A stretch of 64,000 nucleotides of DNA from Saururus chinensis (GCA_035235625.1 CP141149.1:7532893-7596892), one strand, 5' to 3'; counted from the stretch's first letter, positions 1-12,603 are shown. Made by a program: numbers and translations. The notes: generated from the sequence alone by a model not told the origin.

Positions 1-397
1 CAATTTCTAAAACCTAAACCTATCTTGTTGGTTTGACCAATGCTGATCGTGGTCTCCAACTTCATCTTCTCACTCTTAAATCCATCTAACTTCTCTTTAG
101 GGGACATAAGTTTTCTATTGAGAGCACTAGACTTCTCTTTCTCATTTTCACGGTCATTCTTAAGGTCACTTACTTTCTCTTTCAAGTTTGATGTTCAACT
201 CCACTAACCTATTGGCCACTTGAGAAGACAAGACTAACTCATCATCTTTCCTTTTTCATTTTCACCCAAGTTTTTTGGTCTTCCTTGTCAAATCTAAGAA
301 TTGTTGGAGGAACCCTTTATATTTACTAGAATCAAAGTCAGACTCTAAGTTCTCTTTAAGAAGAGTGGACTCATGAGACTCTTCACTAGAACTATTG
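1..397 (-). pseudogene. Degenerate coiled-coil ORF, probably a retroelement gag tail
   Basis: On the minus strand a serine/glutamate-rich stretch (reading SSSEESHESTLLKENLES) leads into a lysine/glutamate-rich region with heptad-like spacing. It is broken by at least one stop and one frameshift, and runs off the left edge of the window. Plant Ty1-copia gag proteins often carry such a charged coiled-coil tail, but the match is by composition only. The frame ends where the LTR-like sequence at about 420 starts, so it may be the target into which that element inserted. Confidence 0.4.
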
Positions 398-419
398 ATA
401 TATGCATAAATTAATGATT

Positions 420-1870
420 TGTAGATACCCTATTTTATGCATTTCAGGATTAATTTATATTAAATTCGTGTTATTAGAGTTTAATTGTGTTTTATAAGTT
501 TTGACAAGCTTAATCTTGATGATGATATTTTGGAACTAAAGGAATAAAATTTTACAGAGTTCTCCTAAACTTGCACAAGTTGGAAAACATAGAATTTGCC
601 GGTGAGAGATTTGGAAAGGGTCTATCACAAAGGCAAGCAATTTCTAAGAAAGTTCTATATATATGAGTTAATTCCATGGCTGCCAAGACTTGGTGAGAAT
701 TAAGAGTTGAACCCATTGGTGATTTTAGATACAAGTGGAATATGTTAATTCAAGAGAAATGAAGAAGTAACAAGGAAGGACTAATTCAAAGAATTCAAAA
801 AAAGGAAAGTGAAGAAATAAAGAGAAGACAATAGCTTACAAAGGGAAGAAAACAGCCAACATATTCCAAAGTGAGCAGCCACTTGACATTCCATTTCAAG
901 GACCAGTAGTTAAATCAAAAGAGTGCAGCCAATGTCAAGCAAATTTCAGCAAGGAAGACAGCTCGCCATAGAAAACATGTCCAAAATAGAGCATAACTGC
1001 AGAGAGTTCAAGGAAAGGAATGAAGAGAATTGAAGGAAAGGGTTAAGAAGAAAGAAAGAAGAAGAAAAAGGAAGGAGTACAGAACAAAAAGAGGGCTATC
1101 TATGATCGGAATTAAGAGCTTATATATGGAAAAGAAGAGCTGTTTGAGCTGTCCAAAACATATATAAAGAACACAAAAAAATTCAGAACATGAGTATGAG
1201 ATTTGATTAATTTTTCTTAATAGTGAGTTCAATGTTAATTGTTTCTACCTCTTTAATTGATGAGATTGATTTGAATTGGTTTTAGTTATGCTTCTCTTAT
1301 GATTTATGTTAGTTCTCATTAATTCATTACTTGTTTTTGTCTTGTTTAATATTGAGATTGGGTATTAGTTGAGATTTGAACATGTGAATTTCAGTAATGA
1401 CTTGATTTTAATCCATTGAAGTGAGGAGGAACAATGTATTTTTTGATTGTGGATTAAAACTTAATGATGATATTTTTCATAAGAAAAAAGATAGATTTCT
1501 ATATTATTATGACATGAATGCGAAAAAATGATTAATGATCATACTTAGGAGTTTCTATGATTTAATGAATGTGGATTCTTATGCTCTAGTATTTTATTCA
1601 TTTTATATATAGTTAGTTTGAATTACTTTCTTAATCTTTGATTAAAGCTTTAGAATTTTATTTGTATAGAATAATTGCCCTTTAATTCTTATTTGCTTTT
1701 GTTAATTACTTTAGTCAAGTTAATTACTTTTTATTTGTTAACTAGATTATGGTTTACTTGAGTAAGATTAAATTTAATTTTCCAACTTCAAGTCTCTACG
1801 TGATTGACCTCGTTAGCCGCTTATCTACCTTTTATTTGTGTGCTTGTGAGTAAACAATGAAAATTTAACA
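420..1870 (+). mobile_element. Athila/Tat-like Ty3/gypsy 5' LTR
   Basis: The segment starts TGTAGATACCC and ends AATTTAACA, giving TG...CA ends. It is followed within six bases by a decayed copy of the TTTTTGGCGCCGTTGCC block that typically follows the 5' LTR in Athila/Tat elements, and then by a matching gag. The text just before the end (GACCTCGTTAGCCGC) also resembles LTR ends of this lineage. No second LTR of this type was found in the window, so the exact 5' boundary is inferred from the TG and could be off. Confidence 0.6.
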
Positions 1871-1875
1871 AGAAG

Positions 1876-1893
1876 TTTTTGGCATTGTTTCCT
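1876..1893 (+). other. Relic primer-binding site of the Athila/Tat-like element
   Basis: TTTTTGGCATTGTTTCCT lies six bases after the putative LTR end. It is a mutated form of TTTTTGGCGCCGTTGCC, the block seen next to the 5' LTR of many Athila/Tat elements. Several changes are CpG losses. Confidence 0.55.
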
Positions 1894-2139
1894 AGTTATT
1901 CTAATGGAAAAAAACTTGAGTTTAAATTAAGTAAACCCTTCTACGAGTTTTAGTTTAGGGTTTCAAAAAAATGAAAAAAAAAGCGAGTGAAAGAGAGGGG
2001 TGAAAACAAGGGGGGTATGTAAAAGTTGTTAGTTATGTATGACCACGTGGCTATATGATCAAACACACCGGTTAGTTAGAGTAGATTCAAACCCCCTCGA
2101 GGATCATTAAAATGAAACTAATCTTTCATTTGCAATGGG

Positions 2140-2976
2140 AGCTAACACTGCAGAAGTTAAACCCTTTAGGGAGCTATTTTCTCCAATCTCCATCAATCCA
2201 CTCTCATGCATGTGTTGCCCGTCGCCACTGCCACACACTTTGAGTTGAAAGCTACGTCATTCAACTTCACCGCACCTTCCATGGTCTTGATAGAGAGGAT
2301 CCTTACATGTATGTAAAGGATTTTCTTCAAATCTATCCTACATTCAAGTTTCAGAATTTTTTTGATGAGTGAGTCTATCTGCGCTTGTTTCCTTTCTCAT
2401 TGAAGGACATGGCAAAGGTATGGCTGAATTGTCTACCGGCGGGCTTTATCAATTCATGAGAGGGACATGTTAGCAAGTTTGTGTCAAAAATTTTCCTAAT
2501 GTCCAAAACCAATGATTTAAGGAGAGAAATATATTACTTTTGTGAGGAGGAATATGAAATTTTTTTATGAGAGTTGGGAGAGGTTTAAGGATTTTCTTTT
2601 AAAGTGTCCCCACTATGGTTTTGAAAAATGGGAGCTTGTGAAATACTTTTACAACTTTTTTAGCCAAGCACATCATAATATGATTAAATCTATTAACCAT
2701 GGGTGTTTCTTGAGTCTAAATGATGATGGAGCTTATAAGTTATTAAAGGGTTTGTCTCATAGTTCCCAGCAATGGGATTTTTTGAGATATAGAGGAAAAA
2801 TAAACCAAAACCCTAAGAAAGGAAGCTCATATCAAGTGAGGGAAGACACTAACATGAAAGCTAGGTTAGACCAGCTAACCCCCAGACCCAATGCCCACTT
2901 TGAACAAGTTGCCCACTTTGAACAAGTTGGAAACCTAACATGGTGTGAAAATAATACTTGTGTTTCCTTCACTTAG
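2140..2976 (+). pseudogene. Ty3/gypsy (Athila/Tat-like) gag remnant
   Basis: Three frames together give a capsid-type gag. At 2382-2456 the frame reads RLFPFSLKDMAKVWLNCLPAG, then a stop. From 2542 an open frame of 144 codons reads YESWERFKDFLLKCPHYGFE, a hallmark of retrotransposon gag domains, followed by FYNFFSQAHHNMI and SSQQWDF, all in the expected order. The upstream part (HFELKATSF) is in yet another frame. At 2891-2925 an 18-bp AT-balanced unit encoding AHFEQV is repeated. Frameshifts and stops make this non-coding today. No protease, RT or integrase of the same element follows. Confidence 0.85.
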
Positions 2977-3461
2977 ATGAGTACCTCTAAAGTATCCAAA
3001 AAACACAAGACTATTTTTTACTTTTCCATGGAAAAATAAATATATAATGTATTCTCGTACGCATTGTAAATAGTGCGGTTTCATGTGGATATGCCATTTT
3101 TATATGATAAAATATATTTAATCCACTTAGGAGGCCCTCATTTACATATCTGACTATGACATAGAAGACATACATCCAAAACAATTGGGTAGTATTGTGT
3201 ACATTAATTATACTATTACCTACGTATTTTTATGTGCCACATTAGTTTTTAGAAGCTCAAGATGCACATATACTCTCTTATTCTTCATCTCAGGCAGATA
3301 GTCACCATCATGCCCTATTCACCATCACTCCAAAGTCTTTTTATGCATCGTTCCTCTTGTGCAATGAAGGTTTGCAATGGAAAAGTAGAGTTTGTAGAAA
3401 CATATTCATTGCTAGTAATTCATGATATGCTAATATACCAAAGACCCACACGAAAACCTAA
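2977..3461. other. No recognisable gene
   Basis: AT-rich sequence between the gag remnant and a gypsy pol end. A 69-codon frame at 3262-3471 has no recognisable motif. Nothing else is supported. Confidence 0.5.
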
Positions 3462-3744
3462 GACATATTGAAGATCCAACCCATGTTCTCACCTTCAAAA
3501 CATTAAAGCTAATGAGCGATCTTGCCTATGTCAAGACTTCAATACGTATTTTGGATAGGAAGGAAAAGATGCTTAGAACCAAAGTGATTCCATTGGTTAA
3601 ATTCCTTTAGCAAAATCACAATGTAAAGGAAGCAACCTTAGATCGTGAAAATGAAGACAACATTGAGTACTCTCCTCTATTCACCATCAAGGAATAACAA
3701 ATTTTGTCCTCAAAATTTATATTAGGAGGGTAGGATGCAAGATT
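3462..3744 (+). pseudogene. Ty3/gypsy pol 3' end (chromodomain tail) with polypurine tract, copy A
   Basis: This stretch matches position by position 6305-6575 and the minus-strand copy at 45650-45836. Those copies show the typical end of a chromovirus polyprotein: a segment reading DRKEKM, then a residue pattern like RQNHNV, then PHLFTI just before the stop. After the stop comes a purine-rich TTAGGAGGGTAGGA and the start of an LTR (TGCAAGAT). The reading frame is broken. The short LTR start is cut after about 33 bases by the small LTR at 3769. Confidence 0.75.
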
Positions 3745-3768
3745 TGTGAATTAAAGGTTTTGATTTGT

Positions 3769-4136
3769 TGTTGTGGACCGGTGTCCTCAACGGCCTGGTT
3801 GAACGGTAACAAGAAGGTGACGGCACAAGACAGCCGGGAAAGTGGAGAGGGAGCGGCATGGCTGCCGGGAAGGAGGAAGAGATAGGGTAGAAGACAAGAG
3901 AATTAGACAGTAAATGATTCATTCCATAATTTAATTAGGGCATAGCCCTTACACTTAAATAGACTAACAAGTGGGCTCACTAACAGGCACTTAAAGCCAT
4001 TAACTTAATTAAAGGAAAACTACTAATAACCCTAATTAACCTATATACCTAAATCCCTTATTAAACAATGACATAATTAAAACCTATCCTACTGGCACGT
4101 GGACCCCAGTGATAGACCCTTAGGACGTTCACAACA
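3769..4136 (-). mobile_element. Small LTR family, copy 1 (TGTTGTG...CACAACA)
   Basis: Termini are TGTTGTGG and TTCACAACA, a 7-bp terminal inverted repeat with TG...CA ends. Two further copies lie at 5966-6304 and 63331-63705, and a shorter relative at 34842-35163. Orientation is taken as minus because, read that way, a TATTTAA box precedes a pyrimidine-rich leader. The flanks (TTTGT and TTCCA) do not match, so this is not a simple solo LTR. It may be the 3' LTR of an element whose other LTR is copy 2. Confidence 0.7.
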
Positions 4137-5965
4137 TTCCACCATGCTATGCTTGTGCAGCACCTCGTCCCCGAGGTGGTCCTAAGACTCCAAGCACCAG
4201 GCCCACTATCACTCCACTGTGAACAGCCGGTTGGGAACTGTGGATGAGACACATAGAATGATGAAGATAGTGGGTCATTACTTAAAAGAAGACATGCATA
4301 AGCCAACACAAACATGTTGGGGTTTAGTTAATAGAAGCCAGGGGCAAGGACAGGAGATAAAGGAGGTGGCAGAGCAAGGGAATGGGCTCGACTTGTTGGG
4401 TGCAAGACAAGGTGGAGTGCCTGCACATGTTTCCAACAAGCGGGGGTCACCATAGGGACTACAGGGTGTCCCGAGACAGCCCAGAGAGGACATCAAATAG
4501 CATCAAGGTCAGATAAATATCGAAGACAGCAATCAGCTTAGGCATCAATTGTGCAACAACAACTTTGAACATAAGTGAAGTAATGGATCAATTTGGCCAC
4601 CCAGATTCTATAGCCAATGGAAGGCCCAATCTATATAGGAAGTTGCTTATAGATCCAAGTAGGGTCAGACTCACGCAAAGTCCACCCAGAATGATTGCCA
4701 AGTTTTGGTATAGCCTAGGACACACACAATAGATGAAGTTGAACACCGATACATGTTCTGTAAGTGTCAAACAGACACAAGAAGGCATTTATATCTTGCA
4801 TAACTCCATGTGGAAACCTGATGAAAACAAGGATATAGGCCATGATTTTTGCCAGGGTAAAGGGAAAGTTGGTCTCAATTTGGGCATTACTAAATCAGAA
4901 TCTAGGAAATCCCAGGGAGGCACCGGAATTCCAACAACACCGCAGTCCCCTTCGCTGGTAAATCGCCAAAGATCTTGATGGTGAGTGGTGGAAAAGCTCC
5001 AACTGCGACCACTGGAAATCAGATCCACACAGGAAAGAAAATGCCTTTTCATCAGGGCCATCTCCCAGATTCCATTCTTGGATTGCATGCAACTACCAAA
5101 GTGGGAGGTGGTGGCCACCATGGACGCCCTGCTACTCCAAATGCAAACCTCCCAAGGTGACCCAGCGGATATTCGTGCCCTGTCTTCATTCAAAACCGCC
5201 ATCTCCAGAAAGCAAATCCTGGATTGCTCGCAGTTGCCAAAATGAGAGTTGATGGCCGAATTCCGTGAGGTTGAGCATCGATCGGCATTGTCTAGCATGC
5301 TCCCCATGGAATGGCAGCAGATCCTCACTGCAGGAAGAAAGGTGGCGGCTTGAGGCCCAACGTGGGAACTCAAGCAGCGGTAGAGGATGACCGGCGCCTG
5401 AGCCAGTGGCAGCAAGCAGTGCTGGGAGGTTGTCATCAGTGTAGGGAGGCATGAGTTCCGACAGGGGCTGGAGCACAGGCGATTGGCAGAAGTTACTAAG
5501 GCTAGGAGTGGGGAAGGGTCGCCTCCAATGTTTACACCGATGGAACAAGGGTCATGCTCTATCTGGAAGAGCAAAGGCGAGAGGTGGAGATTCTTCCTAC
5601 CACCAAATGTGACTACCAGCATATGACTCCCATATCACTCCGATGCCGGCGAAATTGCAGTTGTTGAATGCATAGATATTCGGTAGCCATTGTTGAATGC
5701 CCATAGCACTGGAGATGACAACAGTCAATGCTTTGTTGGAGGCGACAAAGGCCAAGGCTTTGCTAGAGACACAAAGGCAGAGGCTTTGGGAGGCCCGTGC
5801 ACCTTGGCCATCCACAAATTGGCCTACAAAGGAGCACCTTGTCCGGTTGGCATATGTTGGTTCGACCAAAACAGTGGAGAGGCCATTGTGCGGTTGGGTA
5901 GACCCAGCCATGGCGGTGGCCAAGCTTTGGCTGATATGGGTACCAGCAGCTAGTGCAACGGAGTA
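4137..5965. other. Internal or flanking region between two small LTRs, unassigned
   Basis: Moderately GC-rich sequence with several overlapping open frames on both strands, including 4789-5622 and 5597-6022 on minus. I recognise no gag, protease, RT or integrase motif in any of them. The simplest reading is degenerate internal sequence of a non-autonomous LTR element. If minus-oriented, its leader side is at the right, next to copy 2 of the LTR. Confidence 0.4.
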
Positions 5966-6304
5966 TGCAGCTGTCATTCCACAATGGCCTAGCTGACCTG
6001 TAAGGGGAAGGTGACAACACAAGATGGCTGGGAAAGGGGAGAGGGAGCGGCATGCCCCGGGAAGGAGGGAGAGACAGGGAAGAAGACAGTAAATGATTCA
6101 TTCCATAATTCAAATAGGGCATAGCCCTTAAACTTAAATAAACTAAATAGTGGGCTCACTAACAGGCGCCAAAGGACCACTAACTTAATGAAAAGAAAAC
6201 CACTAATAACCTTAATTAACCTATTGACCTAAATACCCTTATTAAACAATGACATAATTAAAACCTATCCTACTAGCACGTGGACCCCAGTGATAGACCC
6301 TTAG
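5966..6304 (-). mobile_element. Small LTR family, copy 2 (truncated)
   Basis: Aligns with 3769-4136 over the GAGGGAGCGGCATG leader block, the GTGGGCTCACTAACAGG block and the CACGTGGACCCCAGTGATAG block. The terminal GTTCACAACA is missing. The copy stops at TTAGGAC and passes directly into a second copy of the gypsy pol end. The left terminus is diverged (TGCAG rather than TGTTG). Confidence 0.65.
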
Positions 6305-6571
6305 GACATATTGAAGATTCCTCCGATGTTCTGAACTTCAAAACTAGAGCTAATGAGCAATCTTACCTATATCAAGACTTCAATACATATTTTGGATAGG
6401 AAGGAAAAGATGCTCAAAACCAAAGTGATTCCATTGGTTAAATTCCTTTAGCAAAATCACAATGTAGAGGAAGCAATGTCAAAGAGTGAAAATGAAGTCA
6501 ACACAGAGTACTCTCATCTATTCACCATCAGTCAATAATAAATTTTGTGGATTTATATTAGGATGGTAGGA
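6305..6571 (+). pseudogene. Ty3/gypsy pol 3' end, copy B
   Basis: Near-copy of 3462-3744, from GACATATTGAAGAT through the purine tract GGATGGTAGGA. Here the LTR that follows continues instead of being interrupted. The frame is not open. Confidence 0.7.
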
Positions 6572-7500
6572 TGCAAGATTCGCAAATTAAAGGTTTTGAT
6601 TTGTCTCTACTTTTTTAATGGTGTGAGGTAATTAGAATTATTTTGAATTTTTGTGGAGAAATGGTGGGTCTGGCCAATCGGGGGTTATGCTTGAGCCATG
6701 GCCAACCTGGTTCTTCTAACTATGAGGGGCGTGCACTCATGGAGTGTGTTAGTTCATAGCATAAACCACGAGTTTACTACAAATTTGATGCAATTTCAAC
6801 AAATTTTCTTGTATTTAAGGACCCATGACTCTACTCATCATCACCCATCAACTCCTTTGATGTCATTCTTCTTTGGTTTCCAAGTGGGCTTGGGTTTAGT
6901 CATGTTTATTTAAACCAAAATCTAGAAAAAATTTATATTTGTTACTTAAATGGGCCCATAAAAGTCCACTTACTCAAAATAGTATAAATAGCCAAAGATG
7001 AGGGGAATTTTCCTTAGCTTTATCCCAAGGTGAGGAAAATTGATTGTTCTATTTCTTACATTTTTGGTTAATTTAAGTATCTTTTTTACATATTCCCAAT
7101 CTACATATCTTCTTCTATTGGATTCCTTCAAAATCATTTCTATTTATCCAAAATTTAGAGCTCTAGATCCTTGCTTTTTATTTAAAACCTAGTGATTATT
7201 GTTTACAATCCATTAGATGCTAGGAAATACATGAATTGCCTTGTTAATCTAGTTTTGAATCTTGATTTGGTAGAAAATTGTTGTTTATGCTTAGGGCCAG
7301 TGAATCCTAATTTTTTGATAGGAATTCTTTGATCAAGAGAGAAGATTGAAATGATTTTATGCTATTTAAAGATAAGGGGTTTGTGCTTGTTGAAGTTTTA
7401 TTACATTAACCGCGGTAATTATGTTTTTAATCATGGTTTTGATTATTAATGGACGTTTGGCCATAATTTCCTTATGTATGATGTTTTTGTGAGTTTTTAC
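6572..7500 (+). mobile_element. Ty3/gypsy 3' LTR (family with copy at 44600-45611)
   Basis: Starts TGCAAGATTCGC right after the purine tract. Long blocks are shared with the minus-strand segment 44600-45611, such as TGACTCTACTCATCATCACC and CACGAGTTTACTACAAATTT, and AATAGTATAAATAGCC gives a TATA-like box at about 6980. Homology fades near 7500, so the 3' boundary is not resolved. Confidence 0.7.
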
Positions 7501-8059
7501 ATGGGTTTTATAAGGTTTTTCGTTTGGAAAATGTTGTTGTTTAGTATTTTTAGTTTACTAATTGATCTCCCTTGGGCCCAATCAATTGGCCAAGTAGTTT
7601 TTAACTTGTAGACTTGTTTTAAAACTAAATATTTATGGTTTTGATTTGTTCCTAGCAATGTATTACCATCATATAGTAGGTCTACTCATACTTACATGCA
7701 CTTAACATTATTCACACATAATTTTATGCCATATGCATCATGATTTAGCCTGGCTTATCGAAATTAGTCAAGATTTCTAAAATCTTTCAATGATTTGAAT
7801 TATATCTAATTTTGTTTTCACTGGTGAGGTGATTTTTTATGAATCATTTTTTCTGATCATAAGGAGAGGGTTTTCCATTTTCCTTTCAAAAGTATGAGGT
7901 TTTGTCTCTCAATAGAGATGAAAAACTTAACCTTGGATGAGTGTTTGAGAACATTACTATGAAATTGGAACTATGGTTCAAAATATTTGGTCATGTCCAT
8001 GTGCACTGGCTTGACCATATACTTTTTGGTATTACTAGTTTATGAATGCTAGAAGACAA
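7501..8059. other. AT-rich stretch, no gene seen
   Basis: Either the diverged end of the preceding LTR or internal gypsy sequence. No coding motif was recognised. Confidence 0.4.
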
Positions 8060-8666
8060 GAACAAAATAGGAGAAAGACAATTGCTTGAGGAGGAATTGA
8101 TATGTCATTGTGTACAGAAGATACAATACATTAAAAGAAAGCTTCTTGCCACTCAAAGTTGACAAAAGAAGTATGTTGATCTGAGGAGAAGAGAATTGAA
8201 ATTTGAAATAGGAGATCACATATTTATTAAAGTATCACCCGTTGAAGGAGTGATGAGATTCAGCAAGAAAGGAAAATTGAGTCTGAGGCATGTAGGTCCA
8301 TTTGAGATTTTACAAAGAATTGGATGGGTAGCCTTCAATCTTGCCTTACCTCCTCATCGTTTTAATGTGCATGATGTCTTTCAAGTATCAATGTTGATAA
8401 AGTACATTTTTTATCCTACACATTATTAATATAACTAGTGTAGAGCTTCAACCTGTCCTTACTTACAAGTAAGAACCAATGAATTTTAGATAGGAAAATG
8501 AGAATGTTATAGAACAAAGAAATACCGATGGTTATAGTTCTTTGGAGAAGCCACACTTTGGAGGAAATGAATTGAGAGGCAGAAATTGAGTTCATAAAGT
8601 CTATCCCCATCTATTTGTTGGTGAGTGCCCAAATTTTGAGGATAAGATTCTTCAAGGATAGAAGGA
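8060..8666 (+). pseudogene. Ty3/gypsy integrase C-terminus and chromodomain tail remnant
   Basis: The frame at 8196-8429 reads FEIGDHIFIKVSPVEGVMRF, then GPFEILQRIGWVAFNLALPP and FNVHDVFQVSML. This is the conserved GPF/Y-type end of a chromovirus integrase. Just upstream, with one stop, is an IQYIKRKLLATQS helix that normally precedes it. Downstream, 8430-8666 keeps traces of the chromodomain tail (FEDKILQG) in a broken frame before the next LTR. It is truncated at the 5' side: no RT, RNase H or integrase core is present. Confidence 0.85.
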
Positions 8667-9399
8667 TGTGACACCCATGATTTTTATATGAAATTGTTGT
8701 GTGGTTTTCTTGTGATCTTTGAGTTTTGTGGGCTTCGCATTCAATGTGTTGATGAATTCCTTTATTAAAGATAGTATTATTGAACAATAAAATTATAAAA
8801 GTAGTAGCAATAATAAATATAAAATTTATTTATCTCTTTATAAGAAATGAGTTTTGTTGGTAGGCATGGACATGTCGGTGACTTCACCGATGAAACTCTA
8901 GGTTACTATATGTAAGGTTCAACACGTCCATGACCTAGGCTAGTCTTATGAATGGTTTGAAACTGCACTTGAAAACGGCTTGAAGTAGTTTCTTCAGTAT
9001 GTTATGCACTAGAAATAGGTTAATTTTCCCTCATATAAATACCTTTGACGATTTATGACCCAAATCCTTTGGATCCTTTAGCTTTGGAAAAGACACAGAA
9101 GACTAGGGCATGTCAAAGTTTGGAGAAAGTGCAGAGAAGAACAAATTTGTGGAGACCTTTGCGTTGGTGTCAGAAAAGAGGTTGGATTATGGCTTCTCTT
9201 GACATGAAAGCAAGTATAAGATGATTTTTCATGATATTCAATTATGGCTTATTTGCCGGTTTGATTCGATTTTAGGGTTATGGATTAGTAATCGTAACTC
9301 TAATGAGCTTTAATTTCATCTTTATAAGTAGTAATATCAAACTTTATTTCTCCAATACTTACCGATTTATGGCATTTTATTCTAATTTTTCCTTAATTA
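8667..9399 (+). mobile_element. Ty3/gypsy LTR fragment (type with CGGTGA/CACCGATG motifs)
   Basis: Begins TGTGACACCC immediately after the pol tail, as expected for a 3' LTR. It shares blocks with 40617-41370, for example CTCATATAAATA (TATA box near 9035) and GAGGTTGGATTATGGCTTCT. It is cut at about 9400, where another LTR starts. Confidence 0.65.
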
Positions 9400-12300
9400 T
9401 GGGAACGGACCCTATCACAGTACCCATGTCCATCTTGGACGTTATGCAACTCATTTGACCCTCAAACCTTATATTATTTTATTTAAGTGGGATTGAGTGT
9501 GATTAAATTCATTTGTGGTCAAAAAATAATCCTCATTAGCCACTAAGGGTTTTTTGACCTATTTTCCAGCCTAACGGTTTGTAAACCCTGCCCAAACCCC
9601 TCACTATTTAAGAAAAACCTTACCCTATTTGTCAAATGGGGAAGGGCTATGTTAGAAGGGAGAAAGTGCTCTACCCCCATTTCCCAAAAAAGAAATTTGA
9701 ATTAAGGTGGTTTTATTGCCCTAATCACCCATAATCTTTCGATTTTGATCTTAATAATACTTATCTTCATTTTTCCATTTAGATTTTTTATTTTCTTCTA
9801 TTAAAATCTTTTTTTTAAGTTTGATTTAGAACCCTAATTAGGTTGTTTTCATTTTTGACTAATGGATATCCTGGATCTATCTATTTTCAATTTGATTTGT
9901 GCTTATTAGTTAATTGTATCTATGTTGTCATAAAAACCGCAATTTTGGGTAGGATTTCTTGAGGTTTGAAGCTCTTTTCGGGATTCAAATGTTTTATAGA
10001 GGTAAGGGAGCTTTACCTTATATGGTTTTATCCATTGGAATGCATGATTGTGGATTTATTTGAGTTTTTGCTTCATTTTGAGGTTTATTGATGATTTGTT
10101 AAAAGCAAGCGATTTATTACTATTTTCTTGTGATTAAACAGGAAAATGATTAGATCTAACATGTTCTAGGATTAGATCTTGATTATATGATCTTCTATGG
10201 TGTTTTTTGAATTTATGTAGAAATTTGAAATGTATTTGGTTGAATTACATAAGGTTGAAAACGAACCAAAAAAGTAAACTATTCCGGCCGATTGAATGGG
10301 CAAATAGTCATTCAAACGGGCTTTCAAGGCATTCAAACGGCCTGACACAATGTTCGAATGGCAACATACAATTTATGTTTTTGGACTATTTTTGTGGATT
10401 TTTGGTCATTTCTTTTTTCTTCTTATAAATTTAATTCTATATGACTATGATGAGTTATAATTACCTACAAATGCTATTGTGATCACATAAGAACCACCTT
10501 TGAATTATGATTTAGCTACATCAATGAATATGACTATACTTATTTAGTTTTAGTTTGATATTCTACTTGTTTAAAATCCATGTTTAATTATTTATTCATA
10601 TTATTCCATGATTTCATTAGGTCTTAACCATGATAATTCATGTATGCTTTTACATGTTACATTGATTTTAGGTGATTCATGTTTCATATGTTTTAGCATA
10701 AGTTTGAGCACTACCATGCATATGTATATTCTTGCTTATGACTACATGATTTTACTTGTCACAAATGGACTACGTTACATGCTCATAGGGAATGATATGA
10801 GTATGTTTAATTGTGTTTATATTTGTTAGACTTTGCTCACGTATATATCATGACGCATGCATCATAAAAATACTTTTTAGGCAATGATTAATCGTGAATA
10901 GCCATAATTAATCTGTTGGATGCAAGTAGATGTCGTTGTTTGTCGGATTAATCATTCAGAGGCTTATCGAATTAGTTTTATGTCCGAAAGGACATGGTTT
11001 TTGTTTTGCATTCCTTTGAGGACGTTTTGCCTCCCTGGTTGAGTTTAATTGATTTGCTATGTGAGTGAAATTGATGAGTTATCTGGACCTTGAGAATCTA
11101 GAATGACATGTCTATGTACATTAGCTTTCCAAGCTACTCTAGTTTTCCTTTTAAAGGAATTCGGACTTTCCCCATAAGGTTAGTCCTTTGTGAGCAGAAA
11201 CTGCACTACTTTTCCTTTTTAAGAATTTGGACCTTCCCCACAAGGATTGTCTTAGGTGAGTGGGGGTACCTTTCCAATTATGGAACCTAACTAAATTGCT
11301 CTAGTTTTCCTTTCTAAGAATTTGGACCTTCCCACAAGGATTGTCCTGGGCGAGTGGGTTGATTGTTTTTCTCAATTGTGAGATTCACCAATGATTGTTT
11401 TATGTGTATGGAAGATTATGCTCATTGACACAAGTTGTGTAGGAACAATGATGTTGATGTTACACATGTGATTATGGAATAGATTTGCATGAATATGTAG
11501 AATGGTGTGTGATTGATACATTCAAATTTGTAGGGTAAATGTTTATATTGAAATATGATTATGCATCATATGAATGTTGAGTATTGATTTATGCAGGATG
11601 TGATTGTTATAATGAAATTCATATGTTTACATGTGATACGTATATGTGTTATGAGCTATGGATGAATCCAAGATGCACAAGTGGCATGATTATGTGATTA
11701 AGGAATGTGGGTTATATCATGATATGCATGTGGCATGAATATGTGTTTGTGGAATGTGTTATATATCATGCTATGTTGGAGACATGATTATCTTATTAAG
11801 GAATGTGGGTTACATCATGATATACAAGTGACATGAATATGTGTTTATAAAATGTGTTATACATCATGATATGCCGGAGACATGACTATGTGTGTGGAAT
11901 AATTTTACATCAAGATGCATAGGTGGCATGAGTATATGTTTATGGAATGTGGATTACAACATGATGCACAGGTGGCATGGATATATGTGATTTGTCCCAT
12001 GATGAATGGGTTTGGTGAATTGATATGTTATGAATGTTATATTATTAATGCCCACGATATCTTCATGAGTTTGCATTCCATATTAAAAACCCTTGTTGAG
12101 CTAAGCTCACCCCTCTTTATTTTTGTGGTTTTGTTTTGGGGCTACATGTCGTGCCAATAGGTGCCTTAGATAGGCACTATGTTGGGCACAAGGATGGCCA
12201 CATTCATTGAAAGGGGCTATGGTTGCATAGGGTTATGTTAGATTTGTTTATGATATGTTGAACTTATACCTTTGACTTTACTTCACACTTATGTTTAGCC

Positions 12301-12593
12301 ACTGTTGGTTTAGACTTGTTTAATTGTTGTTGGCTTAGACTTGTTTAACTATTGTTGGCTTGATTTATGTGATGTTTAGTTGATGTGCATATGTGTGGAC
12401 TAAGACATTGATTGGTAGTCCTCTATTTTGCCCATTTTGCTTTTGTAAAACTTGTTCACGCGCTTACTCCATTTAGCGTTCACCCCAGGATGGGTTAAGT
12501 CTTCCACATTTCAACTCTACTTGTTTGCGCGGCATCATGCATACTCCTTGGACTGGGTCCGGGCTGAGGAGTGGTGTGTACTGGGGTGTGACA
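9400..12593 (+). mobile_element. Long Ty3/gypsy (Tekay/Del-like) 5' LTR
   Basis: Starts TGGGAACGGACCCTATC, comparable to TGTAAGGACCCTCATC of the 3.6-kb LTRs, and ends GGGGTGTGACA, the typical end of this lineage. A Met-tRNA primer site follows 10 bases later and degenerate gag and protease come after it, so this is the 5' LTR of an element truncated at about 16180. The order of internal blocks parallels the 3.6-kb LTRs: an ATTCAAACGG motif cluster (10288-10370), a TCCGAAAGGACAT block (near 10985), then tandem repeats, then the end. Confidence 0.75.
11640..11990 (+). repeat. Degenerate tandem repeat within the LTR
   Basis: About six imperfect units of roughly 50-70 bp built on ATCATGATATGCA, GTGGCATGAATATGTG and GGAATGTG. 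It sits where the related LTRs carry the 55-bp array. Confidence 0.6.
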
Positions 12594-12603
12594 AGTAAGT
12601 TTT

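Noticed and set aside
4789-6022. Minus-strand frames of 277 and 141 codons
   Set aside because: Long but without any recognised domain, and frames on the opposite strand are open too; kept only as unassigned internal sequence.
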